Position numbers and translations under genes: made by a program. The notes beneath the pieces were generated by a model. That model saw only the letters and a program-made list of their open reading frames with translations. It had not been told where the DNA came from and searched no databases. Below, piece after piece: positions 18,522 through 26,656 of a stretch of DNA of 60,327 nucleotides. The stretch spans positions 1-60,327 of the forward strand of contig JAZQCK010000020.1 in the NCBI GenBank assembly GCA_045546255.1, in the 5' to 3' direction. Each line of letters begins with the position of its first letter. The first letter of the stretch is position 1. The stretch comes from RGIG5612 sp045546255 (GTDB taxonomy: Bacteria; Bacillota; Clostridia; Lachnospirales; Lachnospiraceae).

Positions 18522-18943
18522 TCTGTTACTCCAATCTGCATCGTTGCTTTTATTTTCTTTTCGCCTTCCGTGTTTTTCCCGTCCACTTTCAAAACGATAA
18601 AACGGAAGGTATCATTTTTTTCTGTCACTTTTCCGCTGAAGCGGATCGTCTCCCCCGGAAAGACCGGTTTGGAAAATTTCACTTCCACGCTCTGGATCAG
18701 CGAATATTTTCCCGGCAGATAAACGCCTGCCATGGTGGAAAGAAACGAAGCCGTCAGCATCCCGTAACAGACTTTGCTCTCATAGCCTTTTTCTTTCGCA
18801 TAGCCCAGATCTTTGTGCAGCGGGTTTTCATCTCCAGTCAATGTCCTGAAGCTATCCATCATCTCTTCCGTGATCGTAACTTCAAAGCTTTCACTTTGTC
18901 CGACCTCGATTGTCTCAAAACGATATTCCCGATATTCGCTCAT
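18518..18943 (-). CDS. MaoC-like hot-dog fold hydratase/dehydratase
   Basis: This 141-residue single hot-dog domain has the signature TGDENPLHKD (residues about 35-44), where the Asp and His are the catalytic dyad of R-specific enoyl hydratases such as PhaJ/MaoC. Downstream GMLTASFLSTMAG and VKFSKPVFPGETI complete the family pattern. Members add water to, or remove it from, enoyl thioesters on CoA or a carrier protein. In a polysaccharide operon its likely job is to make a hydroxyacyl or enoyl substituent with the overlapping FabG-like SDR. It starts the tight 18943-11299 run; 44 bases separate it from the GT2 gene before it. Confidence 0.87.
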   Translation of the reverse strand: MSEYREYRFETIEVGQSESFEVTITEEMMDSFRTLTGDENPLHKDLGYAKEKGYESKVCYGMLTASFLSTMAGVYLPGKYSLIQSVEVKFSKPVFPGETIRFSGKVTEKNDTFRFIVLKVDGKNTEGEKKIKATMQIGVTE

Positions 18944-18987
18944 AAGCTAAACTTCCTCTTATTTTTTTGGACAGATCGTCTGCCTGA

Positions 18988-19914
18988 CTACAGTTTCTCC
19001 ACATTCTGAACAATGTACCTTTGTCTCCTGAAATTCAGGTTCAGGATCAGCGAGAGATATTTGATCACAAAGGTCAGGATTGCAAACAGGACAAAGAAGC
19101 CGATTGCAAGGAAGATCATGATCGGCGTCCAGCCTTCGACAGGATGTCCGGTTGCAAAGACGACGACCGTATAGATTCCAACAATTGCCGCAAAGATCAG
19201 CATGACGATCGACATCACAAAGGCAATTTTATATCCGATATTCGTAAACAAAAGCAGAGAATCCATTGCCAGAGACCGTCTTTCCTTTTTGCTCTGGCGG
19301 TCGATCTTCTTTGAGGTACTTTCCGAAAAGCTCAGGAAAGTCTGTTTTAATCCGGAGTTGGCATTTGCTGCCTTTTTATACATCTGTACATGCGTCATGG
19401 CAGAGACCCGATTGATGGCTCTGCGGGAGGTCAGCCGGAACGCCTCTGTGCGGAGTTTTGCATTGATGTTGGAATAACGGTTAAAGATACCGTAAAAAAG
19501 CTTTGAAGACAGCCGCGTCTTCCCCTCCGGGCAGGCTGAGATAATATCATATCCTTCCTGCATCTTCCGGTAGAGCTTCTCGATCATATCTTCCGGCCAA
19601 CTGACATCCGCGTAATCGAATTCATAAACAAAATCTCCGATCGCGATGTCCTCACCTGCATTCATACTCATCTCAGTGCCCTGCAGATAGCCCATGTTCA
19701 CAAGCGTGACAGCATGGTTCTTTTCTACAGAGAACTCCCGAATGATCTCTTCAGAGCGGTCTTTGGAAGCGTCGTTCACACAGATGATCTCAAACTGTGT
19801 AAACAGCCGTTCCAGCTGTCCATAGACATGCTCTAAAAACGCCTTGAGCGTTGCTTCGTTGTTCCTGACATAGACAACTGCGGATACAAAGTTCTGTTCT
19901 TTTTCGGTTCTCAT
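18988..19914 (-). CDS. GT2 glycosyltransferase with two C-terminal membrane helices (GtrB-like)
   Basis: This 308-residue protein has a GT-A domain with ICVNDASKDRSEE near residue 44 and a divergent acidic motif FDYADVSWPED near residue 98. Two hydrophobic helices at about residues 228-258 and 268-292 anchor it. This topology is that of polyprenyl-phosphate sugar transferases such as GtrB. Its DxD equivalent (DYAD) is unusual, so activity should not be assumed. The start overlaps the FAD-oxidoreductase gene by 4 bases. Confidence 0.82.
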   Translation of the reverse strand: MRTEKEQNFVSAVVYVRNNEATLKAFLEHVYGQLERLFTQFEIICVNDASKDRSEEIIREFSVEKNHAVTLVNMGYLQGTEMSMNAGEDIAIGDFVYEFDYADVSWPEDMIEKLYRKMQEGYDIISACPEGKTRLSSKLFYGIFNRYSNINAKLRTEAFRLTSRRAINRVSAMTHVQMYKKAANANSGLKQTFLSFSESTSKKIDRQSKKERRSLAMDSLLLFTNIGYKIAFVMSIVMLIFAAIVGIYTVVVFATGHPVEGWTPIMIFLAIGFFVLFAILTFVIKYLSLILNLNFRRQRYIVQNVEKL

Positions 19915-21023
19915 AATACTTCCTCTAAATCATAAACCGTGGTAATTTTTCCCGATAAAACACTGATAAAGGTCGGTCCTTCGGAATGGACTCTGATGCA
20001 AGTCGGTCTGGAATCATCCACATCCGAAGCCATCAGGATCGGTTTCATGGAGTAAAGCGACTTCACATACTCCATCTTATATTCATCTTTTAAATATTTC
20101 TCCGCCATTTTTGACATGTAGCCCCAGGCGGAGGCCGGACGGCTGTCACAAATTCTGCAGTTTAAAAGATTTCCAGGTCGGCATCCCTTTTTGCAGCTTT
20201 TCTGACAGTCAAAAGTAGCCGTCTCATCGTAACTCGTCTCATGGGGAGTGAAGGTAACAGACGTCAGTGAATGAAGCCCCGTTTTTCCAAACGGCATCAC
20301 GCTGAAAAACGGTCCATCCATTACGGTGATACCAAGGTTTTTCAGTTCCTCGCTGACGCGGCAAAGAATCACTTCGCACAGTTCGTATTTGATCTTAAAG
20401 CTTTCAAATCCTGCCATGGCGCAGATCTCATTCACACCTGCATAGGTGGCATTTAACACAAAAGCGCTTTCAAAAGTATCGCTTTCCGTTTTGATGCGAT
20501 AGGAAGCATCTGTTTTTTCAATCCCGCAAACGCCACTGTTATAACGGATCGTAGCCGTTGGGCAAGCTGCGATATCCTTCAACAGACGCTGCTTCAAAAT
20601 ATCAGCGTCAAAGGTCGCTTCGCCGGTAAGGAACGCGCCATCGCACATCCCATCGCGGAAGTACTGTTCTTTCGGAACCGGCTGGCAGGGAATTCCAGCC
20701 GCTTTGCAAAACTTTTCAAACTGCGCCGCCTGCGTCCAGGAAAAGCGGCTGCTGGTTGCATAGACCTGATTGAAATCCTGCTTGATGCACTCCGGGTATT
20801 CCGATACAAAGCGGTCAAAATACCGCACCGTGGAAACTGCCGTTGAAAGCGATCTCGGATAGTGATAGCCCAGATGCACGCGTGCCTGGTTCACATAGGT
20901 CGCACGCGAAAAAGCCTCTGCTTCCTTTTCCAGAACCAGAACCTTCTCCCCTTTCCTGCTGCAGAAGGCCGCGGCATAGAGACCGTATAAACCTGCACCG
21001 ATTATGATCTTATCGTACATCAT
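19911..21023 (-). CDS. FAD-dependent oxidoreductase (DAO-like) with a cysteine cluster
   Basis: The frame is open to 21050, but I prefer the ATG at 21023 (MMYDKIIIGAG), which leaves one base to the upstream stop and places the Rossmann FAD motif GAGLYG at the normal distance from the N-terminus. The roughly 370-residue protein resembles D-amino-acid-oxidase/glycine-oxidase-like flavoproteins, which oxidise C-N or C-O bonds. An odd feature is a cysteine-rich stretch around residues 270-295 (CQKSCKKGC, then NCRIC), with five cysteines spaced like a metal or cluster site. It lies between a GT2 and an SGNH gene and probably makes a polymer precursor; the substrate is unknown. Confidence 0.8.
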   Translation of the reverse strand: MMYDKIIIGAGLYGLYAAAFCSRKGEKVLVLEKEAEAFSRATYVNQARVHLGYHYPRSLSTAVSTVRYFDRFVSEYPECIKQDFNQVYATSSRFSWTQAAQFEKFCKAAGIPCQPVPKEQYFRDGMCDGAFLTGEATFDADILKQRLLKDIAACPTATIRYNSGVCGIEKTDASYRIKTESDTFESAFVLNATYAGVNEICAMAGFESFKIKYELCEVILCRVSEELKNLGITVMDGPFFSVMPFGKTGLHSLTSVTFTPHETSYDETATFDCQKSCKKGCRPGNLLNCRICDSRPASAWGYMSKMAEKYLKDEYKMEYVKSLYSMKPILMASDVDDSRPTCIRVHSEGPTFISVLSGKITTVYDLEEVL

Positions 21024-21024
21024 C

Positions 21025-22308
21025 CTACTGTTCATTCCCGTTAAAATCAAAGATTGGATAATAGTCTTGTATTATTGTAGTCGAATATGTGTTGATTACA
21101 ATATCCGGCGTGTTTTTCGTAATATATTCTTTAATACTTCCTTCAAAATAACGCGGATCGATGAGCTCCACCTTACTGCAGTCAAGAGCCAAAAGTGAGG
21201 TCATCGGAATCGCAAGGGAATCTCCGACGATCAGAATATAGGAGTCGTTCGGAGGCTGATTATTTTCCACCGTTGCCAGTCCCGTTCCGGAAAAACTCAG
21301 GAGCGACAGATAGCATTCCCTCCAGTATATATCCGGATCTTCAAGTTCTTCATAATCATAGGTCACCGTAAAGTCGCCGCGTTTATGAATATCCCTGCTG
21401 TCTATAGTAAACGTAATATCGGTATCAAACTCCGGATACAGGATCTCAAAATCATCTGGTTCGGCGGTTGCCAGCGTTGCACGGCGCCCCAAAGATCCGA
21501 GGTAATACTCTTTCATTACCTCTACACGATATTTATCTGTTGCATAAACTTCCGGATCAAATCCCAGGTTATACTGAGTATTCAAATAAGCGGAAAGCTC
21601 GCTGGTTGCCCAAAGCGCGACAGGCTGTCTCCAATGGTGATCGCTTTTAAAAAAAATGCTGTGATAGTCATCAAAGGATTCATGGATATTCTCGCGGAGG
21701 TCAAAGCAGTTGATACCGTATCCTTTGAGATCTGCGATCAAAAGATCCGCATTGTAATTGGCAAAATCTTTCACATTATTGATCTTCGGATCGCCATATT
21801 TATCCACATTTCCCGGAGTCTGCATGTAGAAAAACTCAGCGCCTGCCTCTTCTGCACAGACCGCGAGGCCGTGGATCTTCGTTGCAATCTTTTGAATGCT
21901 CTCTGCACTTTCTTTTGTATTGGCATTTGCCAGATATCCGTTATCTAAATACAGGATGCTGTTATATTCGCCTGGCGCATAAATCTTCCAGCCGATCAGA
22001 TTTTTGTATGTGACCGCAGTCTCTACCATCTTTTGTCTTCCGAGAAGAAGCTCTTTGGAATAGGCATCGACATAGTTTTCAGCAGCATAGATTCCGTTAT
22101 TATATCCTTTGTAGATCTTCTGCAAAAGCGTATCATCTTTCTTTACTTCATAAACCTGTGTCTCAATATCATGATCCATCCGGAAAAGATCCGTTGCTCC
22201 GCATTTGACCGCAATCGCACAGCCGATTACGGACAGCAGGAACAAGGCCATGATGATGATCACGAGCCTTGTGGATAGCTTTTCAATTGAGAACTTTTTC
22301 TTTTCCAT
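21025..22308 (-). CDS. AlgX/AlgJ-like SGNH acyltransferase partner
   Basis: This 427-residue protein has an N-terminal membrane helix (residues 13-34) and a large extracellular domain. FKSDHHW (D223, H224, H225) is the inverted Asp-His motif of AlgX/AlgJ proteins, and VGDSLAIP carries the nucleophile S364. In that group the DHH motif comes before the GDS motif, opposite to DltD-like proteins, so this is a different subfamily from the SGNH genes at 15008, 23843 and 44748. AlgJ/AlgX acetylate alginate with the MBOAT AlgI. The AlgI-like MBOAT at 22350-23825 is 41 bases upstream, so these two form a pair. Confidence 0.85.
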   Translation of the reverse strand: MEKKKFSIEKLSTRLVIIIMALFLLSVIGCAIAVKCGATDLFRMDHDIETQVYEVKKDDTLLQKIYKGYNNGIYAAENYVDAYSKELLLGRQKMVETAVTYKNLIGWKIYAPGEYNSILYLDNGYLANANTKESAESIQKIATKIHGLAVCAEEAGAEFFYMQTPGNVDKYGDPKINNVKDFANYNADLLIADLKGYGINCFDLRENIHESFDDYHSIFFKSDHHWRQPVALWATSELSAYLNTQYNLGFDPEVYATDKYRVEVMKEYYLGSLGRRATLATAEPDDFEILYPEFDTDITFTIDSRDIHKRGDFTVTYDYEELEDPDIYWRECYLSLLSFSGTGLATVENNQPPNDSYILIVGDSLAIPMTSLLALDCSKVELIDPRYFEGSIKEYITKNTPDIVINTYSTTIIQDYYPIFDFNGNEQ

Positions 22309-22349
22309 TTTTTAATCGCTTACCGTTTCTGTTTTTCTGATCCCGGTCT

Positions 22350-23825
22350 CTAGAAGTTAAAATAAATAAACGGGTTATAGGTTTCTGTTATGACAGAAAG
22401 GACCGAAAGAATAAAGATCACGAGGATCAAAATTCCCCTTACGATATCCTTTAATCGTTCTTTCTTTACTTTATTGCTGACCCATCTTGCAAGCGGCGTA
22501 CAAAGGATGATCGAAGCAGGGATCACAAACCGTCCGTTTGACAGGTATTCCACAAAATCGGCATCTGCGAACGGAACGCCTTTTGCTCCGAACATATTTG
22601 CAAAATAGGTGCCTGCTGCCCCAAGGCTTTCTGCGCGGAATAAAACATAGGCCATCAGCAGGAAGAAGATCACATAGATGTGGAAAAAGATCTTGCTGAC
22701 GGCAAAACCCTTCTCTGAGGCTGCTTTTAAAGCTTTCTTTCCAAGGCCTGACAGACTTTCAAAGCTCATTAAGACAAAGAATAAAAGGCCCCAGACCACA
22801 AAGTTCCAGTTTGCTCCATGCCAGAATCCCATCGCAAGCCACAACACCAGAAGTGCCAGTGTGGACGGAACGTATTTTCCTTTTTTCTTGCCTAGTTTCT
22901 TTCTGGCCCATCCGCCAAGTTTTAAGAAACCGTTGCTTTTCTGGAGCGGATAAAAGAGATAGTCTCTCATCCAGCCGCCCAGGGTCATATGCCATCTTCT
23001 CCAATACTCCGTAAAGGATAAGGAGACATACGGATAATCAAAGTTCTCCGGAAAATGGAAGCCGAAGATCCGTCCCATTCCGATTGCCATATCGGAGTAC
23101 CCGGAAAAGTCAAAGTAGATCTGCAGCGTGTAACAGATCGTTCCGAGCCAGGCAGTCGCCACCGAAAGGGAGCCGGAACCGAGATAGGCATAATCCACGA
23201 TGATTGCAAGGAAATTGGAAAGCAGGACCTTCTTTCCGAGTCCATACACAAATCTTCTGACGCCCTCTGTGATATCTTCCGGTGTCTCTTGTCTGTTCAC
23301 CAGTTCTTCTGCAACGTCACTGTAGCGGACGATCGGGCCTGCAACCAGCTGTGGGAACATAGAGATATAAAGTCCCAGCCAGGCCAGGTTTTTCTGCACT
23401 TTCTTGCTATTAAAATAAACGTCCAGCACATAGGAAAGGATCTGGAAGGTATAGAAAGAGATTCCAAGCGGCAGCGCAATATTGATGCGCGGTCCGAACA
23501 TGCCGGATACAAAGCCTAAATACTTAAAGACAAATAAAAGTCCCAGGTCCAGAACCAGTGCTGCTGCAAGCAGGAGTCTCCTTTGATACAACGCCTCTGC
23601 TTTTCCAAGTCCTAAGCCGATCAGCCAATTAAGGACGATCGAGATCATCATAATGAAGACAAAGCGAGGCTCTCCCCAGGCATAGAACACAAGGCTCGCC
23701 ACTAAAAGGACAACGTTCTTAAAGACCCTGCCTCCATCCTTACACTTCTTTGTGAAAGGATTAAAGTACAGAATCAGAACTGCCGGTAAAAATATGAATA
23801 AAAATATGTTGCCTGAAAATACCAC
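22350..23825 (-). CDS. MBOAT family O-acyltransferase (AlgI-like)
   Basis: This 491-residue polytopic protein starts at a GTG (23825) giving MVFSGNIFLFIFLP, the typical AlgI beginning, with AGGAA just upstream. It has EYWRRWHMTLGGWMRDY at residues 273-289 and the catalytic His in MGFWHG (H336). It is closer in layout to AlgI than the other three MBOATs of the window. AlgI passes an acyl group, usually acetyl, across the membrane to an AlgX/AlgJ-type enzyme; such a gene follows directly. It belongs to a tandem of two MBOAT plus SGNH pairs (21025-26413). Confidence 0.92.
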   Translation of the reverse strand: MVFSGNIFLFIFLPAVLILYFNPFTKKCKDGGRVFKNVVLLVASLVFYAWGEPRFVFIMMISIVLNWLIGLGLGKAEALYQRRLLLAAALVLDLGLLFVFKYLGFVSGMFGPRINIALPLGISFYTFQILSYVLDVYFNSKKVQKNLAWLGLYISMFPQLVAGPIVRYSDVAEELVNRQETPEDITEGVRRFVYGLGKKVLLSNFLAIIVDYAYLGSGSLSVATAWLGTICYTLQIYFDFSGYSDMAIGMGRIFGFHFPENFDYPYVSLSFTEYWRRWHMTLGGWMRDYLFYPLQKSNGFLKLGGWARKKLGKKKGKYVPSTLALLVLWLAMGFWHGANWNFVVWGLLFFVLMSFESLSGLGKKALKAASEKGFAVSKIFFHIYVIFFLLMAYVLFRAESLGAAGTYFANMFGAKGVPFADADFVEYLSNGRFVIPASIILCTPLARWVSNKVKKERLKDIVRGILILVIFILSVLSVITETYNPFIYFNF

Positions 23826-23842
23826 GTTTCCTGTCTCTTACT

Positions 23843-24886
23843 TTATGATCGTTTATACTCCAGATATTCCTGGTACATCTGCTCCCATGCGGTCTCGAGC
23901 GGATCCTTCTTTCCTCTCCGGTCCTCAAAAGAGCAATTCTGTTTCATATACTCTGCAAGATATCTGCTCACTTTTTCTGCGCCCTGCACATTAAAGTGGG
24001 ACGAGGAATCCGCAAAATCTTTCTGTTCGTCGATGCCGATCTCTTTCAGAACGGCCTCTTCATTCATGTCAAAGAACGGAAGTCCTTCTTCTGCTGCAAA
24101 GGCTTTCATCGCTTCGTGCATCTCGAGGATCCAGCCTTTTGAAGGGGTCTTAAAGAGCACCAGCTGAACTCCGTTTTTCTCACACAGATCCCGGATCTTC
24201 GCCAGATATTCCCGGTTCAGATCAGAGATTTCCGTAAGGTAGGTGCCTCCAAACTCCTTTAAAGTCGGAAGCCATTTATAGTCTTTTTCATAAACATACA
24301 CATTCTTTTCTCCGACGTAGCCTAAGAAAGTGTGTTCATATTTGTCATGATAACGGCTCTTCAAGGTGCCGTCTAAAGCGTCTTTCCATCGTTCATGGAA
24401 TTTATATAATGGGATCAGATAGTTGATCTTGCTATATTCGTTCTTTGCTTTGATCTGGTTATTCTCGTCATCCTCGCCCAGTTTTGAAATCAGTTCCAGT
24501 TTATCGAAGTTCAGCGGCATCTTATCCAGGGAGAGCTGATTAAACGAGGGCATCCCGTAATTGTATTCAAACGCTCCGCAGTCTAAGAAAACTGTCTTCG
24601 GAACGGTATGTTTTAATTCATTTTTCAGCTCATAGTAGGAGATGATGAGCGGTGCCTGTTCGGAGGAAACATTGTATCCTGTGTATCCGGTCTCGTCCCA
24701 GATCACCAGCGGATTGACATTATAAAAAACATTGCTGGTTCCAAGCATGATATAGTCCGGATTTTCCAGGACTCCTCCGCTCTTATCCGCTGAGAAATCC
24801 GTATCCGGCATCAGTATTCGGTTGACCAGAGCCAGAAGCAACGCCAATATCAGGCAGAAGCAAACGGCACGCGCAAATTTTTTCAT
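23843..24886 (-). CDS. SGNH-fold membrane-anchored acyl-transfer partner (DltD-like)
   Basis: This 347-residue protein has an N-terminal membrane helix (residues 6-25) and an extracellular domain. IMLGTSNVFYN carries the nucleophile S51 in a GTS version of the GDS motif, and DSSSHFN supplies D293 and H297. The length, the TS motif and the ending are close to DltD-type proteins. It sits 3 bases after the MBOAT gene at 24890-26413, so these two form a pair. The carrier protein just before them (26417-26641) would deliver the acyl group. Confidence 0.82.
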   Translation of the reverse strand: MKKFARAVCFCLILALLLALVNRILMPDTDFSADKSGGVLENPDYIMLGTSNVFYNVNPLVIWDETGYTGYNVSSEQAPLIISYYELKNELKHTVPKTVFLDCGAFEYNYGMPSFNQLSLDKMPLNFDKLELISKLGEDDENNQIKAKNEYSKINYLIPLYKFHERWKDALDGTLKSRYHDKYEHTFLGYVGEKNVYVYEKDYKWLPTLKEFGGTYLTEISDLNREYLAKIRDLCEKNGVQLVLFKTPSKGWILEMHEAMKAFAAEEGLPFFDMNEEAVLKEIGIDEQKDFADSSSHFNVQGAEKVSRYLAEYMKQNCSFEDRRGKKDPLETAWEQMYQEYLEYKRS

Positions 24887-24889
24887 AGT

Positions 24890-26413
24890 TTAAAATGCCT
24901 GATAAACAAAACTGTTGGTATCAAATCCTCCATAAATACCGAAGACGACAACCACCATGACCAGTAACAGCAGAATGATCCATCGCCATACCAGCGGCAT
25001 ATCGCGAAGCCTTTCTCTTGGGTCTTTTTTTGCATGCAGTCTCGCCACGATGATCCAGAAGATTAGGGCCAATACCACAATGACCATATCCGGAAAATCG
25101 AGGCCCAGAACCGTAGCCTTCAAAAGAGAAGAGCTGTCTGCTGCCATTTTCAAAACAGCACCCGTCGGAGCTTTGAAAATGGTAGCCAGATAGGCTGCCC
25201 CATCTTTTACCGTCGGCATGAAAACAAAGTAAGCGCCGATCGTGCTTAAGATCAAAGTCCGAAGGACCTGGAAGGTCTTGTACGGAATGCTCTCTACCAA
25301 AGAGCTGAAACGTTTCCGGAACTTTTTGATCAGCGGATCAAACACCGTTCCGAGTATGATCACGAATGCATAAAATGCTCCGCTTACAAGGAAAATCAAA
25401 CTGATATCATGCCAGAGCGCATACACCAGCCACACCAAAGCCACACCGATGCAGGTTACAATCGTTGCTGCTGCTTTCCTTCCGATCACGTTTTTGGCCT
25501 TTTTTGTAAAGGCCTTTGCCGGTCTCGACATCGTGAAACTGTACATCACATAATCTTTCAGCCAGGTACCGAGCGTGATATGCCATCTTCTCCAAAATTC
25601 GGGGATCGACCTGGACAGATAAGAATGGTTAAAGTTTTCCGGAAGCCGGATCCCGAAGATTTCCGCAGTTCCGATCACAATATCGATGCAGCCGGAAAAA
25701 TCCATATATAGCCGGAAGGAAAAGGCAAAGAAGGAGAGGATCACCCAGATACCTGAGTAGCTGCTGTTGCCCCAGCCTTCCGTTAGATGCATCGAGACCA
25801 CGGCTAAGCGCTCAGAGATCACCAGCTTCTTAAAAAAGCCCCATAGGATTCTCTGTACACCGAAGGTCAGGTTTTCATAACGGAACTTGTGTCCTTCTGT
25901 CAGCTGGGAAGAGACCTCGTCATACCTTAAGATAGGTCCCTGGGTCATGACCGGGAAAAAGGATAAAAACAGTAAAAACTTCGGAAATGATTTTTCCGCT
26001 GCAATCGTTCCGCGAAAGACGTCAACTGAATATCCCACCGCCATGATCGTAAAATAGGAAATCCCTAATGGCACTGCATATTGACGGATCTGTCCAAAGC
26101 CGAAGCCGGTTAAAAAGCTTGTCCAGCCGACGGAAAACCAGCCTGCATATTTAAAGACCAGTAAAATCCCGAACAGAAGGATGAGCTCTAAGAGCATCAT
26201 CAGTTTTTTCTTTTTCGTTTCAAAATATTTTCCAAAGCAGTAGGCGATCACTGCATCCAACACAGGGACGATCAAGAGTCCGTAGGAGCACAGTGCATAA
26301 AAGGCAAGGCTTGCGATTAAAAGCCACACCCACTGCACTTTCCCCGGCAGGAGATAATACACTCCTGTGCAGACTGCCAGGAATAATAGAAAATAAAGGG
26401 AAACGAGACTCAT
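24890..26413 (-). CDS. MBOAT family O-acyltransferase (DltB-like), divergent active-site motif
   Basis: This 507-residue polytopic protein shares its N-terminus (YYLLPGKVQW) with the MBOAT at 45844 and has EFWRRWHITLGTWLKDY at residues 272-288. The catalytic histidine region is ALWHDIS (H335), where the usual glycine after His is an Asp; the His itself is kept. It follows a carrier-protein gene by 3 bases and precedes an SGNH gene by 3 bases, the carrier-MBOAT-SGNH order also seen at 47683-44748. By analogy with DltB it takes an acyl group from the carrier protein and passes it out of the cell. Confidence 0.9.
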   Translation of the reverse strand: MSLVSLYFLLFLAVCTGVYYLLPGKVQWVWLLIASLAFYALCSYGLLIVPVLDAVIAYCFGKYFETKKKKLMMLLELILLFGILLVFKYAGWFSVGWTSFLTGFGFGQIRQYAVPLGISYFTIMAVGYSVDVFRGTIAAEKSFPKFLLFLSFFPVMTQGPILRYDEVSSQLTEGHKFRYENLTFGVQRILWGFFKKLVISERLAVVSMHLTEGWGNSSYSGIWVILSFFAFSFRLYMDFSGCIDIVIGTAEIFGIRLPENFNHSYLSRSIPEFWRRWHITLGTWLKDYVMYSFTMSRPAKAFTKKAKNVIGRKAAATIVTCIGVALVWLVYALWHDISLIFLVSGAFYAFVIILGTVFDPLIKKFRKRFSSLVESIPYKTFQVLRTLILSTIGAYFVFMPTVKDGAAYLATIFKAPTGAVLKMAADSSSLLKATVLGLDFPDMVIVVLALIFWIIVARLHAKKDPRERLRDMPLVWRWIILLLLVMVVVVFGIYGGFDTNSFVYQAF

Positions 26414-26416
26414 GAT

Positions 26417-26641
26417 TTACTGAAGACTCTCCACCAGATTGCAGATAGAATCTACCGTTGCAAAGTTCTCTTTTGAAATGTTCTTTGCAGAGATCGTAAT
26501 GCCAAATTCGTCTTCCAATGCGGAAACGATCTCAATGACTTCGAGAGATGTGATCACTTCATCTTCCAGCATGCTGTCGCCTTCGTAATCACCAATCTCC
26601 TCGTTGATTTCCAGTAAGAGTTCTAAAACTTTTTCTTTCAT
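26417..26641 (-). CDS. acyl carrier protein (DltC/ACP-like)
   Basis: This 74-residue protein starts at the ATG at 26641. The frame extends to a TTG at 26653, but the bases between form the ribosome site GGAGG, so the longer form is rejected. The phosphopantetheine site is VITSLEVIEI with S32; the residue before the serine is Thr rather than the usual Asp, which is unusual but tolerated in some carriers. The four-helix layout and acidic composition fit the ACP family. It stands directly before an MBOAT and SGNH pair and so should carry the group they export. Confidence 0.87.
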   Translation of the reverse strand: MKEKVLELLLEINEEIGDYEGDSMLEDEVITSLEVIEIVSALEDEFGITISAKNISKENFATVDSICNLVESLQ

Positions 26642-26656
26642 TTGTTCCTCCAAAAA

